64,000 bases of DNA from GCA-2687025 sp964473525 (GTDB taxonomy: Bacteria; Poribacteria; WGA-4E; GCA-2687025), in the NCBI GenBank assembly GCA_964473525.1, contig CAYYPK010000002.1, positions 248,001 through 312,000 of the forward strand, given 5' to 3'. A program made the position numbers and the translations under genes. The notes beneath the pieces are model-generated. The model did not search any database and was not told where the DNA came from. It was given only the letters and a program-made list of their open reading frames with translations. This document shows positions 28,216 through 37,223 of this stretch, piece by piece (within the stretch, counting starts at the first letter, position 1; each line of letters starts with the position of its first letter).

Positions 28216-28812
28216 CTAGGCGTCGCTGTCGCCGGGACGCCAATCGACGCGCGCGGCCCACTCTTCGGCAGCGGACGTGACGATGTCGGCGACCGGCGCC
28301 TTGATCTCGTAGAAGAGCGCGCCCTTGTCCTGCTCGTTGTGCCAGCGAGCCATGAACCGCTTCGTTTCCTCGTACGCCAGGGCGGCGGCGCGGTGCTCGC
28401 GCAGGTAGTCGCGGAAGAGGATGGCGTACCGCTGGTTGACGCGGGCGTCGGCGCGCACGTGAATGTGCGTCCGGCGGACGCCCTCCGGCTCGCGGAAGTA
28501 GCGCTTCTCGTATTCCGACGCCGAGTGCGTGGCGCCCGGCGGAAGGTGGTCGTGTCGCACTTCCGTGCGGCGGACGTAGCCCAGGCTTTCCAGCCCAGCC
28601 GCGATCGGGCTGAAGCCCTCGAAGGAGGCCACCGTTACCTGAACATCAATGATGTCCTTGGCGGCGAGGTCGGGCACGGCCGTGGAGCCTATGTGGTCGA
28701 TACGCACGGCATGGTCGCCCAACGCGCCTCGCACGGCGCCGCCGATCTCCGCGAATTCGCGCGGCCAGCCGTCCTGGTAGTCCACTATGTGTACGAGTCG
28801 GTCGTCGCTCAC
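28216..28812 (-). CDS. GrpB/UPF0157-family protein, intact motif
   Basis: A 198-residue paralogue of the next gene downstream. It keeps the canonical core RIDHIGSTAVPDLAAKDIIDVQVTV, with both acidic residues of the nucleotidyltransferase-like site (DIIDVQV) present. The remainder aligns throughout: YEKRYFREPEG, HVRADARVNQRYAILFRDYLREH, and RFMARWHNEQDKGALFYEIK. The GTG start at 28812 is chosen because a GGAGG lies upstream and the family N-terminus (VHIVDYQDGWP) follows within ten residues. A longer frame continues upstream as an antisense shadow of other sequence. Confidence 0.9.
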   Translation of the reverse strand: MSDDRLVHIVDYQDGWPREFAEIGGAVRGALGDHAVRIDHIGSTAVPDLAAKDIIDVQVTVASFEGFSPIAAGLESLGYVRRTEVRHDHLPPGATHSASEYEKRYFREPEGVRRTHIHVRADARVNQRYAILFRDYLREHRAAALAYEETKRFMARWHNEQDKGALFYEIKAPVADIVTSAAEEWAARVDWRPGDSDA

Positions 28813-28927
28813 TGCTCGCCGCCCTCCGCGTCGGTTCGTGTCCTCGCGCCAAGTCGCCGTGTGCAGGGACTGCTGCAATGATATGCCCGCCGCGGCGGCG
28901 CTGTCTTGTGTGCGAGGCGCCGCCGGG

Positions 28928-29926
28928 CTAGCGCGCGGCCTGTTGCTTAAGCGTGGCCCAAGTCGTGACAGCGGCGCCACGGGGCGACACGGGAAGCAGG
29001 TCGGCGTCGACCCACACGGGATAGACTGCGCCTGGCTCGTGGTGCGTGAGTCTGCGCATGTCCGTGCCGTCTCGCCGTATCGAGTACGCGTTCCGGGCGT
29101 CGCGCCCTCGGTCTGCGTCTTCGACTGTGACGCCGTGGAAGACGACGTGCTGGCCGTCTGGCGACCACGTCGGGCGGAACGCCTCGAAGGCATGGTCGGT
29201 CAGCTCCCGCACGTCGCCGGACGCGATGTCGTAGACGGCGACGCGCCGACCCAACTTGCTCACGCGCATGAACGCGATCTCGGTACCATCCGGTGACCAA
29301 GCGGGCTCGTCGTCGTGATCCTCCTGCCAGTTGGTTAGGTTGAGCGTCTCGCCGCCTTCTGCTGACATGACGTGCAGGTCTGCGTACAGCTTCGGCGGAT
29401 CCTTCGCGAAGACGATTTGCGTTCCGTCGGGCGACCAGTCTGGGTTCAGCGATCGGAATCCGCGCTTGGTCAGCCAGGTCGAAGCCCCGGTGTGGAGATC
29501 TAGGACTTTCACCGCGGACGGGGCGCCGGCAGGCTTCGAGTAGTTGTAAAGCAGGTGCTGACCGTCCGGGGAGAACTTCGGCAGCAAGGCGTACCCAATG
29601 TCATCCTCGCGAGGCAGGTACTCGACGGCGCCGGTCCGCGCGTCGATGAGCGTTAGGCGGTTGTCGTCGCGGCCGCCGGTCACGCAGACCAAGCGGCGTC
29701 CGTCGCGTGAGGCGCTGAGCCCGCTGGCGAGCTCGAATCCAACAAGAGTGCGCGTCTCGGCGGTGTCCATGTTCATGACGTCTACCGTCACGCGTCGCGG
29801 GCCGTCCAGTCCAGAGGTCCATGCCAGATAGGCCAGCGTGTCGCCCGCCGCATTCGGAGCGACGATGGCGCCGAGCAGGGCCGCAACGCAGGCCATACGC
29901 CACAGTGGGTCTCTAGGTCTAGGCAT
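28928..29926 (-). CDS. Exported TolB-type beta-propeller with shared C-terminal tail
   Basis: A 332-residue protein with a signal peptide (about residues 1-27, ending NAAG). At least five WD40-like PD40 blades of the TolB kind follow: PKFSPDGQHLLYNY, PDWSPDGTQIVFAKD, PAWSPDGTEIAFMR and PTWSPDGQHVVFHG are the most obvious. The last blade ends PVWVDADLLPVSPRG. The final segment, AAVTTWATLK, is the tail shared with five other exported proteins here. These propellers usually bind partners or carbohydrate in the periplasm or on the cell surface; no catalytic residue is evident. It is the second gene of a pair with 29947-30960. The start has GGGAGGA at proper distance. Confidence 0.88.
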   Translation of the reverse strand: MPRPRDPLWRMACVAALLGAIVAPNAAGDTLAYLAWTSGLDGPRRVTVDVMNMDTAETRTLVGFELASGLSASRDGRRLVCVTGGRDDNRLTLIDARTGAVEYLPREDDIGYALLPKFSPDGQHLLYNYSKPAGAPSAVKVLDLHTGASTWLTKRGFRSLNPDWSPDGTQIVFAKDPPKLYADLHVMSAEGGETLNLTNWQEDHDDEPAWSPDGTEIAFMRVSKLGRRVAVYDIASGDVRELTDHAFEAFRPTWSPDGQHVVFHGVTVEDADRGRDARNAYSIRRDGTDMRRLTHHEPGAVYPVWVDADLLPVSPRGAAVTTWATLKQQAAR

Positions 29927-29946
29927 CCTCTGTTCCTCCCGCAGCC

Positions 29947-30960
29947 CTACTGATCCCGTATGGCCGTTTCCCGCAGGCGTCCCCACGTCGTCACCGTCTT
30001 ACCGCGTCGCGACACGGGGAGCAGATCTGCATCGACCCACACTGGGTCCACTGCCCGCTCCGGCCCGTAGTGCGTGAGTCTACGCATGTCGGTTCCATCC
30101 CGCCGAATCGCGTACACGTTCCAGAAATCGCGACCGCGATCCACGTCGACCACATCCCCGCCGTAGAAGACGATATGTTGCCCGTCGGGTGACCAAGAGG
30201 GCCGGAACGCCTCGAAGGCATGGTCTGTCAACTCCCGCACATCCCCAGACGCCATATCGTAAACGGCGAGCCGAACGCCCTTGTCCTCGTGAGCTCGAAT
30301 GAACGCGATCTCCTTACCGTCAGGGGACCACGCTGGCTCGTCGTCGTGCTCCAGCCAGAAGGTCAGATTGAGCGCGTCTCCGCCCTCTGCTGGCATGACG
30401 TGCAGGTCGTGGTAGAGCTTTCGCGGATCCTTCTGCACGAGGACAATCTGCGACCCGTCCGGCGCCCAGTCAGGATCCCACGCCCGGTAGCCTCTCGGCG
30501 TCAGCCACGTAGAGCTTCTGGCGCCGAGATCCATGACCTTGACGGCGAACGGCGCACCCGCCGGCTGCGCATAGTTGTAGAGTACTTGATGGCCGTCCGG
30601 CGAGAACTTCGGCCCCCTGTAGACGCCTAGCTCGTGCTCCCGAGGCAGGTGTTCGGCGACACCCGTTCGCGCGTCGATGAGCGTCAGGCGACTGCCGTAC
30701 CACGTGCCCGTACGGCACACCAGGCGTCGCCCGTCCGCCGACGCGTCCAGACCGGCGGCGCGTTCGAACTCCGCGATAACGCGTGTCTCGCCCGTCTCGG
30801 GGTTCATGAGCTCGAGGGCGCTGTTCGCCACGCCATCGAGCCCTGGCGTCCAGACGAAGTACGCGACCGTCGCCGCGCTGGTGGCACTGGCGGCAGTCGC
30901 GGCGAGAAGCGCCGCTGCGAGCCACGTCGCCGTCCGCCACCTCTGTCCTCGCTTGACCAT
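29947..30960 (-). CDS. Exported TolB-type beta-propeller, paralogue, with shared C-terminal tail
   Basis: A 337-residue protein, first of two tandem propellers. The signal peptide spans about residues 1-30 (ATWLAAALLAATAASATSA). PD40 blades read PKFSPDGHQVLYNY, PDWAPDGSQIVLVQ, PAWSPDGKEIAFIR and PSWSPDGQHIVFYG, near-identical in order to its neighbour, with the same RRDGTDMRRLTH and PVWVDADLLPVSRRG. The tail is GKTVTTWGRLR. The ATG at 30960 has a strong GGGAGGGG; an ATG 12 codons upstream would bury the signal peptide. The 20-base gap to the downstream gene indicates an operon. Confidence 0.88.
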   Translation of the reverse strand: MVKRGQRWRTATWLAAALLAATAASATSAATVAYFVWTPGLDGVANSALELMNPETGETRVIAEFERAAGLDASADGRRLVCRTGTWYGSRLTLIDARTGVAEHLPREHELGVYRGPKFSPDGHQVLYNYAQPAGAPFAVKVMDLGARSSTWLTPRGYRAWDPDWAPDGSQIVLVQKDPRKLYHDLHVMPAEGGDALNLTFWLEHDDEPAWSPDGKEIAFIRAHEDKGVRLAVYDMASGDVRELTDHAFEAFRPSWSPDGQHIVFYGGDVVDVDRGRDFWNVYAIRRDGTDMRRLTHYGPERAVDPVWVDADLLPVSRRGKTVTTWGRLRETAIRDQ

Positions 30961-31703
30961 GTGACCCCTCCCAGCAATGTTGCGGCCTGCCGCCATCTAC
31001 GCTTCGTTGCGGCGTGTTTCGGCCCCGGTCGGCGACGTATGGAGGCCGCTGGCGTTCTCGAGCCACGCGACCGTGAGCGTTTCGCCAGTCTCGGCGGACA
31101 TCACGTGGACGGCGTTAGCGCGCGTGGTCTCGCCAGGCCCCGGGTTCCGACCTGTGATAGGCGAGGGTCGCGCCCTCGGTGTGACATCGGATGGCCGCGG
31201 CTAGAACGGCCGGCCGCCATAACGCCCGCGTCGCTGCCCCACGCCCCGGCTGTTCCTGAGCGCCTATGGTTCCGTCCAGACGGGTTCCTGCCCGGGTCGG
31301 CTGTACGAAGCGCGCCGCAGCCATCGTCCATGAATCCACAGCGACGTGCCATCTGTGACATATTACCATACGATCGAGGGCAGGCGCAGGCGCCCGATCC
31401 CACGACCTCGCCGCGCTGTCGTCAGAGGATCGCGAGCAACGGCAGGCGCGGCGACGACGTTCGGGGGGACGCGCGAGGGCTGCGCTGGCGCGCCAGGATG
31501 GCGGCATGGGATCGCGTCCCAGGGCTCCAAAGCGGTACGGTCTCAGGGCGACCATGTACGGGTCTGTGTAGGGCGGGTTGTGCCGAGCCGGCGCTCGGCC
31601 GCACGCACGCGGTGGCAACGCATCGCCGGGCCCGGTCGTTCACAGTGTTGTCCGTGTCGGACCGGCCATCGGCACGTCACTCAACTCGCACAGGACCGAC
31701 TGC
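30961..31703. other. 743-base region between the propeller pair and the ankyrin gene
   Basis: It holds a decayed propeller-gene fragment (30997-31230) near its left end. The rest has no credible gene. An AT-richer patch around 31350-31370 (GACATATTACCATAC) could hold a promoter for the ankyrin gene or for the lost gene on the other strand, but no clean -35/-10 pair stands out. Confidence 0.5.
30997..31230 (-). pseudogene. Remnant of a third TolB-type propeller gene
   Basis: On the minus strand the frame reads WRPAVLAAAI, then GATLAY, a TAA at 31115-31117, and after a one-base shift NAVHVMSAETGETLTVAWLE and NASGLHTSPTG to a TAG at 30997. This aligns with the N-terminal 70 residues of the propeller at 28928 (GDTLAY, then VDVMNMDTAETRTLVGFELASGL). 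There is a frameshift, no start with a ribosome-binding site, and nothing after the first blade. It lies directly upstream of the intact pair, so it is probably a dead copy from the same tandem expansion. The match is short. Confidence 0.5.
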
Positions 31704-33335
31704 ATGACTACTCGTACCAACGAGGCATTACGCGCCGACATCGCCGCCTGTGTGCCGCATCTCTCCATCCCCGACCCCATGCGGTCGGCCACGTACATTG
31801 AGGATGTAATCGTCATGGACGGCCCGGCGGCGTGGGCGCTATGGCAAGCGGCCGCTCGGAACGACCTCGTGGCCGCGGAGGCGGCGTTGGACAGCCGTCC
31901 AGAATTGGTCCACGCCCAACACTGGTACTGCTACCCAGTGACCATGGCCGCCTGGGCAGGGAACGCGGCGATGGTCCAGCTACTGCTGGAGCGAGGTTCC
32001 GACCCCGGACGCTCGAGGGGTTTGTACTACAGTTGGGACCGTATGCTGACAGCGGCAAGCACACGTGGATTCCACGATGTTGGCGACGTTCTCGAAGACG
32101 CGATGCGCGAGCGGTTCAGCTACCACCCTGACTTCGAGCGTCTGATCGCGAGGCCCATACGCGACGGGGCTCCGGCCGACCTCGATGCCGCCCTGAGCCA
32201 ACGTCCAGACCTCGCCCTCAAGGCCGACCCGCTAGGGCGCACTGGCGTTGTCATCGCGTCGGAGGAGCAGGATCCGGCGACCGCTGACCGGTTCCTAGAC
32301 CTGGGCGTCGACATCAACGCGCAACGAGCGGATGGCGCGACAGCACCGCAGATAGCAGATGACGCGCTGGCCCGACGGCTGATCGACCGCGGCGCCGACT
32401 ACTGCCTCACGCTAGCGTGCGGCCTCGGCGATATGGACAGGGTGCGAGAGATACTGGCCGATGACCCGCGCGCGGCAGGCCGTCTCGACTCGCGGCGCCA
32501 GAGCCCGCTGAAGGCCGCAGCCGCCCGCGGGCATGTCGAGATCGTACGCGCGCTGCTAGGGGCTGGCGCAGATCCCAGCCAGCCGGAAGACCTGGAGCCT
32601 AGCGGCGGGGCATTGTTCCAAGCCTGCGGATCGAACCACCACGGGATGGTGAAGCTGCTGTTGGAGGCGGGAGCGGATCCTCGCGCGTATTCCGACTCTA
32701 GCGGCAACTGCTATACGATCTGCGAACATCATCCCGGCGACACCAGTGGCACACGCGCGCTGCTCCGGGAGTATGGCGCGGACGCGCCGGACTGGTCCTT
32801 GGAGGGGGATGACGCTGTCGCTCATGTCCTCGAGAACCGCGCGCTGTTCGATGACTCAGGCTGGTTTCGCATGTTCGTTGGGCACGCGGACGTCAACGCT
32901 TTGGAGGCGATGCTGGCGACGCATCCGATGTTCGGGGAGCGCGTGCAGCCACATTCGACCGGGGGCACGCCACGTTGCCCGAGCACGGTTGACGCCTTCC
33001 GGCTGTTGGTGGATCACGGGCTCGATCTCTTCCGGCGAGATTGGCTTGGCAAGACGTATCTTCACCACGCCGCCATCATGGGCGCCACAGACCTTATCGA
33101 GTTCCTCCTCGACGCTGGACTGGATCCCAACGCGATCGAGCTGCACGCGCTGGCGACGCCCATGGCAAGAGCGGCGGAGTTGGGCGAGTACGAAGCCGTG
33201 AAGACCCTACTTGCACGGGGAGCCGATCCGAACGCGCCAGAAAGCTGCCCAGACGCTCGGCCGCTGGCTTGTGCGATGGCCGCCAACCAGACGGGCATCG
33301 CCGAACTGCTCCGCACGCGCGGGGCCACGGCGTAG
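31704..33335 (+). CDS. Ankyrin-repeat protein
   Basis: A 543-residue protein built almost entirely of ankyrin-type repeats. Clear examples are WALWQAAARNDLVAAEAAL, NAAMVQLLLERGSDP, SPLKAAAARGHVEIVRALLG with AGADP, HGMVKLLLEAGADPRAYS, YLHHAAIMGATDLIEFLLDA, and AVKTLLARGADPNAP near the end. No signal peptide, membrane helix or enzyme domain is visible. Ankyrin proteins mediate protein-protein contact and are abundant in host-associated bacteria, including sponge symbionts. The ATG at 31704 has only a modest AGGA upstream; it begins a polar cap helix before the first repeat. Confidence 0.88.
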   Translation: MTTRTNEALRADIAACVPHLSIPDPMRSATYIEDVIVMDGPAAWALWQAAARNDLVAAEAALDSRPELVHAQHWYCYPVTMAAWAGNAAMVQLLLERGSDPGRSRGLYYSWDRMLTAASTRGFHDVGDVLEDAMRERFSYHPDFERLIARPIRDGAPADLDAALSQRPDLALKADPLGRTGVVIASEEQDPATADRFLDLGVDINAQRADGATAPQIADDALARRLIDRGADYCLTLACGLGDMDRVREILADDPRAAGRLDSRRQSPLKAAAARGHVEIVRALLGAGADPSQPEDLEPSGGALFQACGSNHHGMVKLLLEAGADPRAYSDSSGNCYTICEHHPGDTSGTRALLREYGADAPDWSLEGDDAVAHVLENRALFDDSGWFRMFVGHADVNALEAMLATHPMFGERVQPHSTGGTPRCPSTVDAFRLLVDHGLDLFRRDWLGKTYLHHAAIMGATDLIEFLLDAGLDPNAIELHALATPMARAAELGEYEAVKTLLARGADPNAPESCPDARPLACAMAANQTGIAELLRTRGATA

Positions 33336-33344
33336 GACGACGTG

Positions 33345-34592
33345 TCACAGCCGCGCGGGTAGTAGTCTGACGCAGTTCCCGTCAGGGTCGACGAACGCGG
33401 GGCCATCGGGCGTGGGGACTATGTCAATGCCGCGCGCGCCTATCGAGTCGGAGACGCGTTCGACATCATCGCACAGGAACCCGAATGAGTAGCGCGGCTC
33501 ATCGGCCTGGCGCAGCCGGATCGGGAACGCGTATCGGTTCTCGCGCGCAGGCGGCGAGAAGACAGTAGCCGACGCCGGGGTGTCGTCGGTGACCTCGAAG
33601 CCCATGCCTCGGTACCACGCCAGGCTGGCGTCGAGGTCGGTCACATCCAGGCAGACCACCAGGTCCCCCAGCGGAAGGTCCACCGGCGCCGCCATCTCAC
33701 CGCGCTCCCGCGGGCCGCCAGTGTCGGGCTCGTGCGTTCCGTTCTTCCATGCGTCGTAGATTGGGCGATCTGATGGGTTCCCGAAGAAGAACATCCGATG
33801 ACCGTCGGGATCGTAGACGAAGAACCCGCCGGCTTCGTCTCCCTGGACATGGGTGGTCGACGCGTAGCCGTGATGCAGCGCGTACCCGCGTCTCCCCAAC
33901 TCGAGCCCGGTTGCGAGTATGCTTGGGCCCCACAGGTGGATGCACGGCTGGGGCTGAAAGTCGAAGAACGCTATCTCGGTCCATCCCTGCCGCACGACAG
34001 TCGGCGTCGCGGTGTCTCGCACGAACCCAAGCCGCTCGTAGAAGCTCAGGACTGCCTCGGTGTTGCTCGCCGTCATGCACAGCCTCGTGTGGCCGAGTTC
34101 GAGAGGCTGAAAGCGAGCCCGAAGATCGGGGATCTCATCGGGCAACGGCACGAACCGCGTTCCCGGTCCCGACGGCTCGCCGTCCCGTATCACGGTGAGG
34201 CTTTCCGCGACGCCATCGTCGCCCGGGACGAACCGCAACCGCAGGGCATGGCCGACCGCGTCGAATGTGTGGTCAGAGACATGCGTCAACGCGTAGCGAT
34301 CGCCCGGAGGATGGTCACCGTCTCGGTTATCCCGAGAGCGTTCCTGTAGCACGAGGCTGTCGCCGTCGGCCGACACGTCCGCGAATTGTCGGATGTGCCG
34401 GTTGGGGTCGCCGGACGCGCTGTCAAAGTACTGGTCGATGAGGTAGCGTCCCTCGTAGCGGTGTAGGTCACGAGGCCGGCCCATGTTTGCCCGCTCGGCA
34501 TCTCGCGTCACTGAATCGCCTCCCACGGCCGACACGGGCACGCCTATGGCGCAGAGCCACACCGCGAGCATGCACCGTCCAAGATGTCGCAT
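33345..34592 (-). CDS. Exported protein with lipocalin-like domain and two VOC domains
   Basis: A 415-residue protein. Residues 1-25 are a signal peptide (LAVWLCAIGVPVSAVGG). Residues about 40-145 form an antiparallel-sheet module like DUF3471 (YEGRYLIDQYF, TFDAVGHALRLRFVPGDDG). Two vicinal-oxygen-chelate (glyoxalase-fold) domains follow. The first (about 165-280) contains HTRLCMTASNTEAVLSFYER and FFVYDPDGHRMFFFG; the second (about 305-415) has LVVCLDVTDLDASLAWYRGM and AFVDPDGNCVRLLPARL. VOC proteins are nearly always cytoplasmic, so the export signal is unusual. Metal ligands are plausible (His and Glu of each half) but not certain, so binding or enzymatic roles are both possible. GGGAGG precedes the ATG. 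Confidence 0.82.
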   Translation of the reverse strand: MRHLGRCMLAVWLCAIGVPVSAVGGDSVTRDAERANMGRPRDLHRYEGRYLIDQYFDSASGDPNRHIRQFADVSADGDSLVLQERSRDNRDGDHPPGDRYALTHVSDHTFDAVGHALRLRFVPGDDGVAESLTVIRDGEPSGPGTRFVPLPDEIPDLRARFQPLELGHTRLCMTASNTEAVLSFYERLGFVRDTATPTVVRQGWTEIAFFDFQPQPCIHLWGPSILATGLELGRRGYALHHGYASTTHVQGDEAGGFFVYDPDGHRMFFFGNPSDRPIYDAWKNGTHEPDTGGPRERGEMAAPVDLPLGDLVVCLDVTDLDASLAWYRGMGFEVTDDTPASATVFSPPARENRYAFPIRLRQADEPRYSFGFLCDDVERVSDSIGARGIDIVPTPDGPAFVDPDGNCVRLLPARL

Positions 34593-34780
34593 CAGGTGGC
34601 CTCCCTACGAGCGCTTCGGACTCTCTATAGCCGCCCTCCACCTTCGTTCGCGGCCGCAATCTGGCTAGACAGACGGTCACAGGCGGGCAGGCGTGGCGGC
34701 CCAAGGGCCACGTGTGCCCCGCCTCGCTAGGCATGCCCATGCCGTCTGGCGCTGGTTCGTCGTCGCCACGAGGCGAGGGC

Positions 34781-35893
34781 TCAGACGCGGGCGCGTGTGA
34801 GCTGCTCGCGCATCCGGCGCGCGACGACGCGGTCCTCGCCCGGCTCCATCATGTAGGGATTGACGGTCACGCCCCCCGCGTGCGCGAACAGCTCGATGCG
34901 CGGCTCACCGTCCGACAGGCCCGCGCGCGCGTCCTCAGCGGACACGCCCACCGTCTCCGCCTCCCAATCGATGCTCAGCACCGGCGCGACATTCGACCTG
35001 CCCGGCTGTCGCAGTGACGTCGTGACCGTGGGGATATCGTCGACGGCGTCGGCGATGGCGCCCAGGCGTTTCTCCCATTGCATCCACTCGGCGTCGTGGT
35101 CACGCAGCGTCCACTGCTCGACGGCGGCGAGGAGACCCATGATCTCCTCCTTGCCCGCCTTCATCGGCCTTCCCAGCGAGTGGTGTGGCGCCCCGTTGGC
35201 GAACGCGGCTTGCAGCAGCTCCTTCCGTCCGAGGACGAGACCAGATGCCTGCGGGCCGCGAAGGCACTTCCCGCCGCTGTAGGCGACGGCGTCCGCCCCC
35301 TGCTCCAGGTACCAGTTGGGGACGTCCGGACGCTCGGCAGCGGCGTCTACCAGCACAGGCACGCCTCGGGCGTGTGCTATCTGGACGGTCTCCGCGAGCG
35401 ACACCAGGCTGCGGTCGGTCGCGTCGCCGAAGAAGGCGACCATCGCCGTGCGGTCGGTGATGGCGGCCGCCATCTCGTTGCGCGAACCGACCTCAACGAT
35501 CTCGACTCCGACCATGCGTATCGCGTGGTCGTAGACGTGGCGATGCCCCTTTTGCGTGACCACCTGGTCGGGCATGCCGGTCGTGTCGGGAAGCTGCGCG
35601 ATCCTGGTACGGTCCTCACCCGCCACGCACGCCGCAGTCACCTGGCACAACGCCGCCGCGCATCCGTTCGTTACAAGGCCCCAGGGCGCCTGCATGAGCT
35701 GGGCGATCCGCGCGCCGACGGCGTCCATGAGTTCATCCAGATCGACGTACCCGCCCGCTGCGGCGAGCATTGCTGCGCGCGCTTCCGGCAGGATCAGCGA
35801 CCCGCCGATGATCGTGTACGTGCCTCGACAGTTGATGAGCGGCCGGACGCCGATACTGGCGTAGGTAGGATACGCCCCAGACCCAAGCGACAT
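34781..35893 (-). CDS. SelA-like pyridoxal-phosphate enzyme
   Basis: A 370-residue fold-type I PLP protein resembling the L-seryl-tRNA(Sec) selenium transferase-related group (PF03841 relatives such as D-glucosaminate-6-phosphate ammonia-lyase, DgaE). Visible landmarks are VRPLINCRGTYTIIGGSLIL at the N-terminus, WGLVTNGCAAAL (cofactor phosphate loop), VPVLVDAAAERP with D183 contacting the pyridine nitrogen, and AYSGGKCLRGPQASGL with the Schiff-base lysine K209. It is more likely a sugar-acid ammonia-lyase or a related enzyme than true SelA, since no selenium genes are near. GGAGG sits 9 bases before the ATG at 35893; the ATG two codons earlier is too close to it. Confidence 0.85.
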   Translation of the reverse strand: MSLGSGAYPTYASIGVRPLINCRGTYTIIGGSLILPEARAAMLAAAGGYVDLDELMDAVGARIAQLMQAPWGLVTNGCAAALCQVTAACVAGEDRTRIAQLPDTTGMPDQVVTQKGHRHVYDHAIRMVGVEIVEVGSRNEMAAAITDRTAMVAFFGDATDRSLVSLAETVQIAHARGVPVLVDAAAERPDVPNWYLEQGADAVAYSGGKCLRGPQASGLVLGRKELLQAAFANGAPHHSLGRPMKAGKEEIMGLLAAVEQWTLRDHDAEWMQWEKRLGAIADAVDDIPTVTTSLRQPGRSNVAPVLSIDWEAETVGVSAEDARAGLSDGEPRIELFAHAGGVTVNPYMMEPGEDRVVARRMREQLTRARV

Positions 35894-36026
35894 CGTCATG
35901 TTCCTCCACGTGCCCGGCGTCCCGATCCGATAGCGGGACGGCGTCCCAGATAGCCTATCGCACTCGCACCGCTGGAGCCACCGTGGCGGCTTCGGTAGTT
36001 GGCGCAACCGGCGCCATACGCTGGCG

Positions 36027-36032
36027 TATACT
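36027..36032 (+). promoter_or_regulatory. Candidate -10 element
   Basis: TATACT about 90 bases before the small membrane gene at 36124, in the divergent gap with the SelA-like gene. No strong -35. The core GTATACTC also occurs before the gene at 12957. Confidence 0.35.
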
Positions 36033-36123
36033 CAGTTGGGCGGCGGGACAGTGCGCCGCGTCACTCACGAGGCGCGGGCGCACGCCTTCCGCCGCGCGGG
36101 CGGAAAGCCGGAGAGGAATCGGC

Positions 36124-36366
36124 ATGGCGGAATGGCTGATGTGGAACGTGTTCGTGCTCCTGCTGGTGGGATCGATCGCCCCGCCACTGTTCTCGTACCT
36201 CACGAAGCGGCGGCTCCTGACACCACTTCAAGACCAGTTGCGGGGCCTACAGGATCACCTGGACGGCATCACGAAACAGCTCGAAGCCATGGACGAGCGC
36301 GTCGCCGATCTTACCCTCACGCTCGACGACGCCACCCGCAAGAGCCTGCCGCCCGATTCCCAGTGA
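36124..36366 (+). CDS. Small membrane-anchored coiled-coil protein
   Basis: An 80-residue protein with one helix at residues about 6-25 (MWNVFVLLLVGSIAPPLFSYL) and a following amphipathic heptad region (LQDQLRGLQDHLDGITKQLEAMDERVADL), i.e. a membrane-tethered coiled coil. A similar layout of one helix plus a coiled coil is common in small stress- or envelope-linked proteins. GGAGAGGA lies about seven bases before the ATG. Family unknown. Confidence 0.65.
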   Translation: MAEWLMWNVFVLLLVGSIAPPLFSYLTKRRLLTPLQDQLRGLQDHLDGITKQLEAMDERVADLTLTLDDATRKSLPPDSQ

Positions 36367-36598
36367 CCCGTCGCTCGCGGTGGCCCGCTCTGGGCAGTTG
36401 ACGCAACCACCGCGCGGTCCTCACGTATATCCATTAGGAGGCAAGACTGAATGGGGAAGGGCTGCACGGCCTGACGATGCGAACTGCGTCGAGGCGTATA
36501 GCCTCCTGCCTGCCATGGCGCGACTGCTCTTACCTCGTATAGCGTGGATCGGACGCGGCCGTCCCACGCCCCAGCCGCACTGTGCCAAAGGGGACCGG

Positions 36599-37171
36599 AT
36601 GGCGGACGGCAACGACACAACAGCGCCCAACATCACCCTGACCACGCCCGTGTTCGGGATCGGGTCGCATGACGATGCCGTCGCCCACTATGTCGACTGG
36701 CTTGGTTTCAGCCTCGACTGGGAGTGGAGAGAGACGCCGACTACTCCCGTAATCATGCGCGTCTCGCGAGATGGCATGGCGCTCTGCCTGAACGAACATC
36801 CCGATGTCGCGTGCGGCTTCGGCATCCTCCTGGAGACGACTGACCTGAACGCCCTCGCCGCCGAGTGGAACTCCCGGCGGCCCGGATCGGTCGAAGTCTA
36901 CCTCCAGCCCCCGTACGAGATCCCATGCATTGAGCTGACCGATCCCTTCGGCAACGAGATGCACTTCCAGGGCGCGCTGCCGGACGAAGAGTGGGCGGCC
37001 AGGGAGAAGCGGCAGGTCCGTATGCGCGCGTATGTCCGCCAGCGGCTTGAGGACGGCCACCCGTGCCCAACGCCGGACGAGCTAGTCGAAGCGATCGGCC
37101 GGCCGGTCGGACTGGCCATGGCCACGCTGGGTGAGTTCCCAGAATACGAGGAAGCAACGCGAGACAAGTAG
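36599..37171 (+). CDS. VOC (glyoxalase/bleomycin-resistance) family protein
   Basis: A 190-residue cytoplasmic protein with a single VOC domain. The two halves are visible: TPVFGIGSHDDAVAHYVDWLGFSLDWEW with VIMRVSRDGMALCLNEH, then GILLETTDLNALAAEW and YEIPCIELTDPFGNEMHFQG, which provides the closing Glu. Members include antibiotic-sequestering proteins and small metabolite isomerases. The ATG at 36599 is preceded by a weak AGGGGA; upstream frames include an unrelated tiny reading frame with a good AGGAGG but only seven codons. The protein has an extra 40-residue C-terminal helix. Confidence 0.85.
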   Translation: MADGNDTTAPNITLTTPVFGIGSHDDAVAHYVDWLGFSLDWEWRETPTTPVIMRVSRDGMALCLNEHPDVACGFGILLETTDLNALAAEWNSRRPGSVEVYLQPPYEIPCIELTDPFGNEMHFQGALPDEEWAAREKRQVRMRAYVRQRLEDGHPCPTPDELVEAIGRPVGLAMATLGEFPEYEEATRDK

Positions 37172-37223
37172 CCTCGGGCAGTCCGTGCCGATAGCGCCCG
37201 TCACCCACATGGAGCGTAACGCC

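Noticed and set aside
36455..36478. Tiny reading frame behind a good AGGAGG, upstream of the VOC gene
   Set aside because: Only seven codons (MGKGCTA); could be a leader peptide but nothing supports it.
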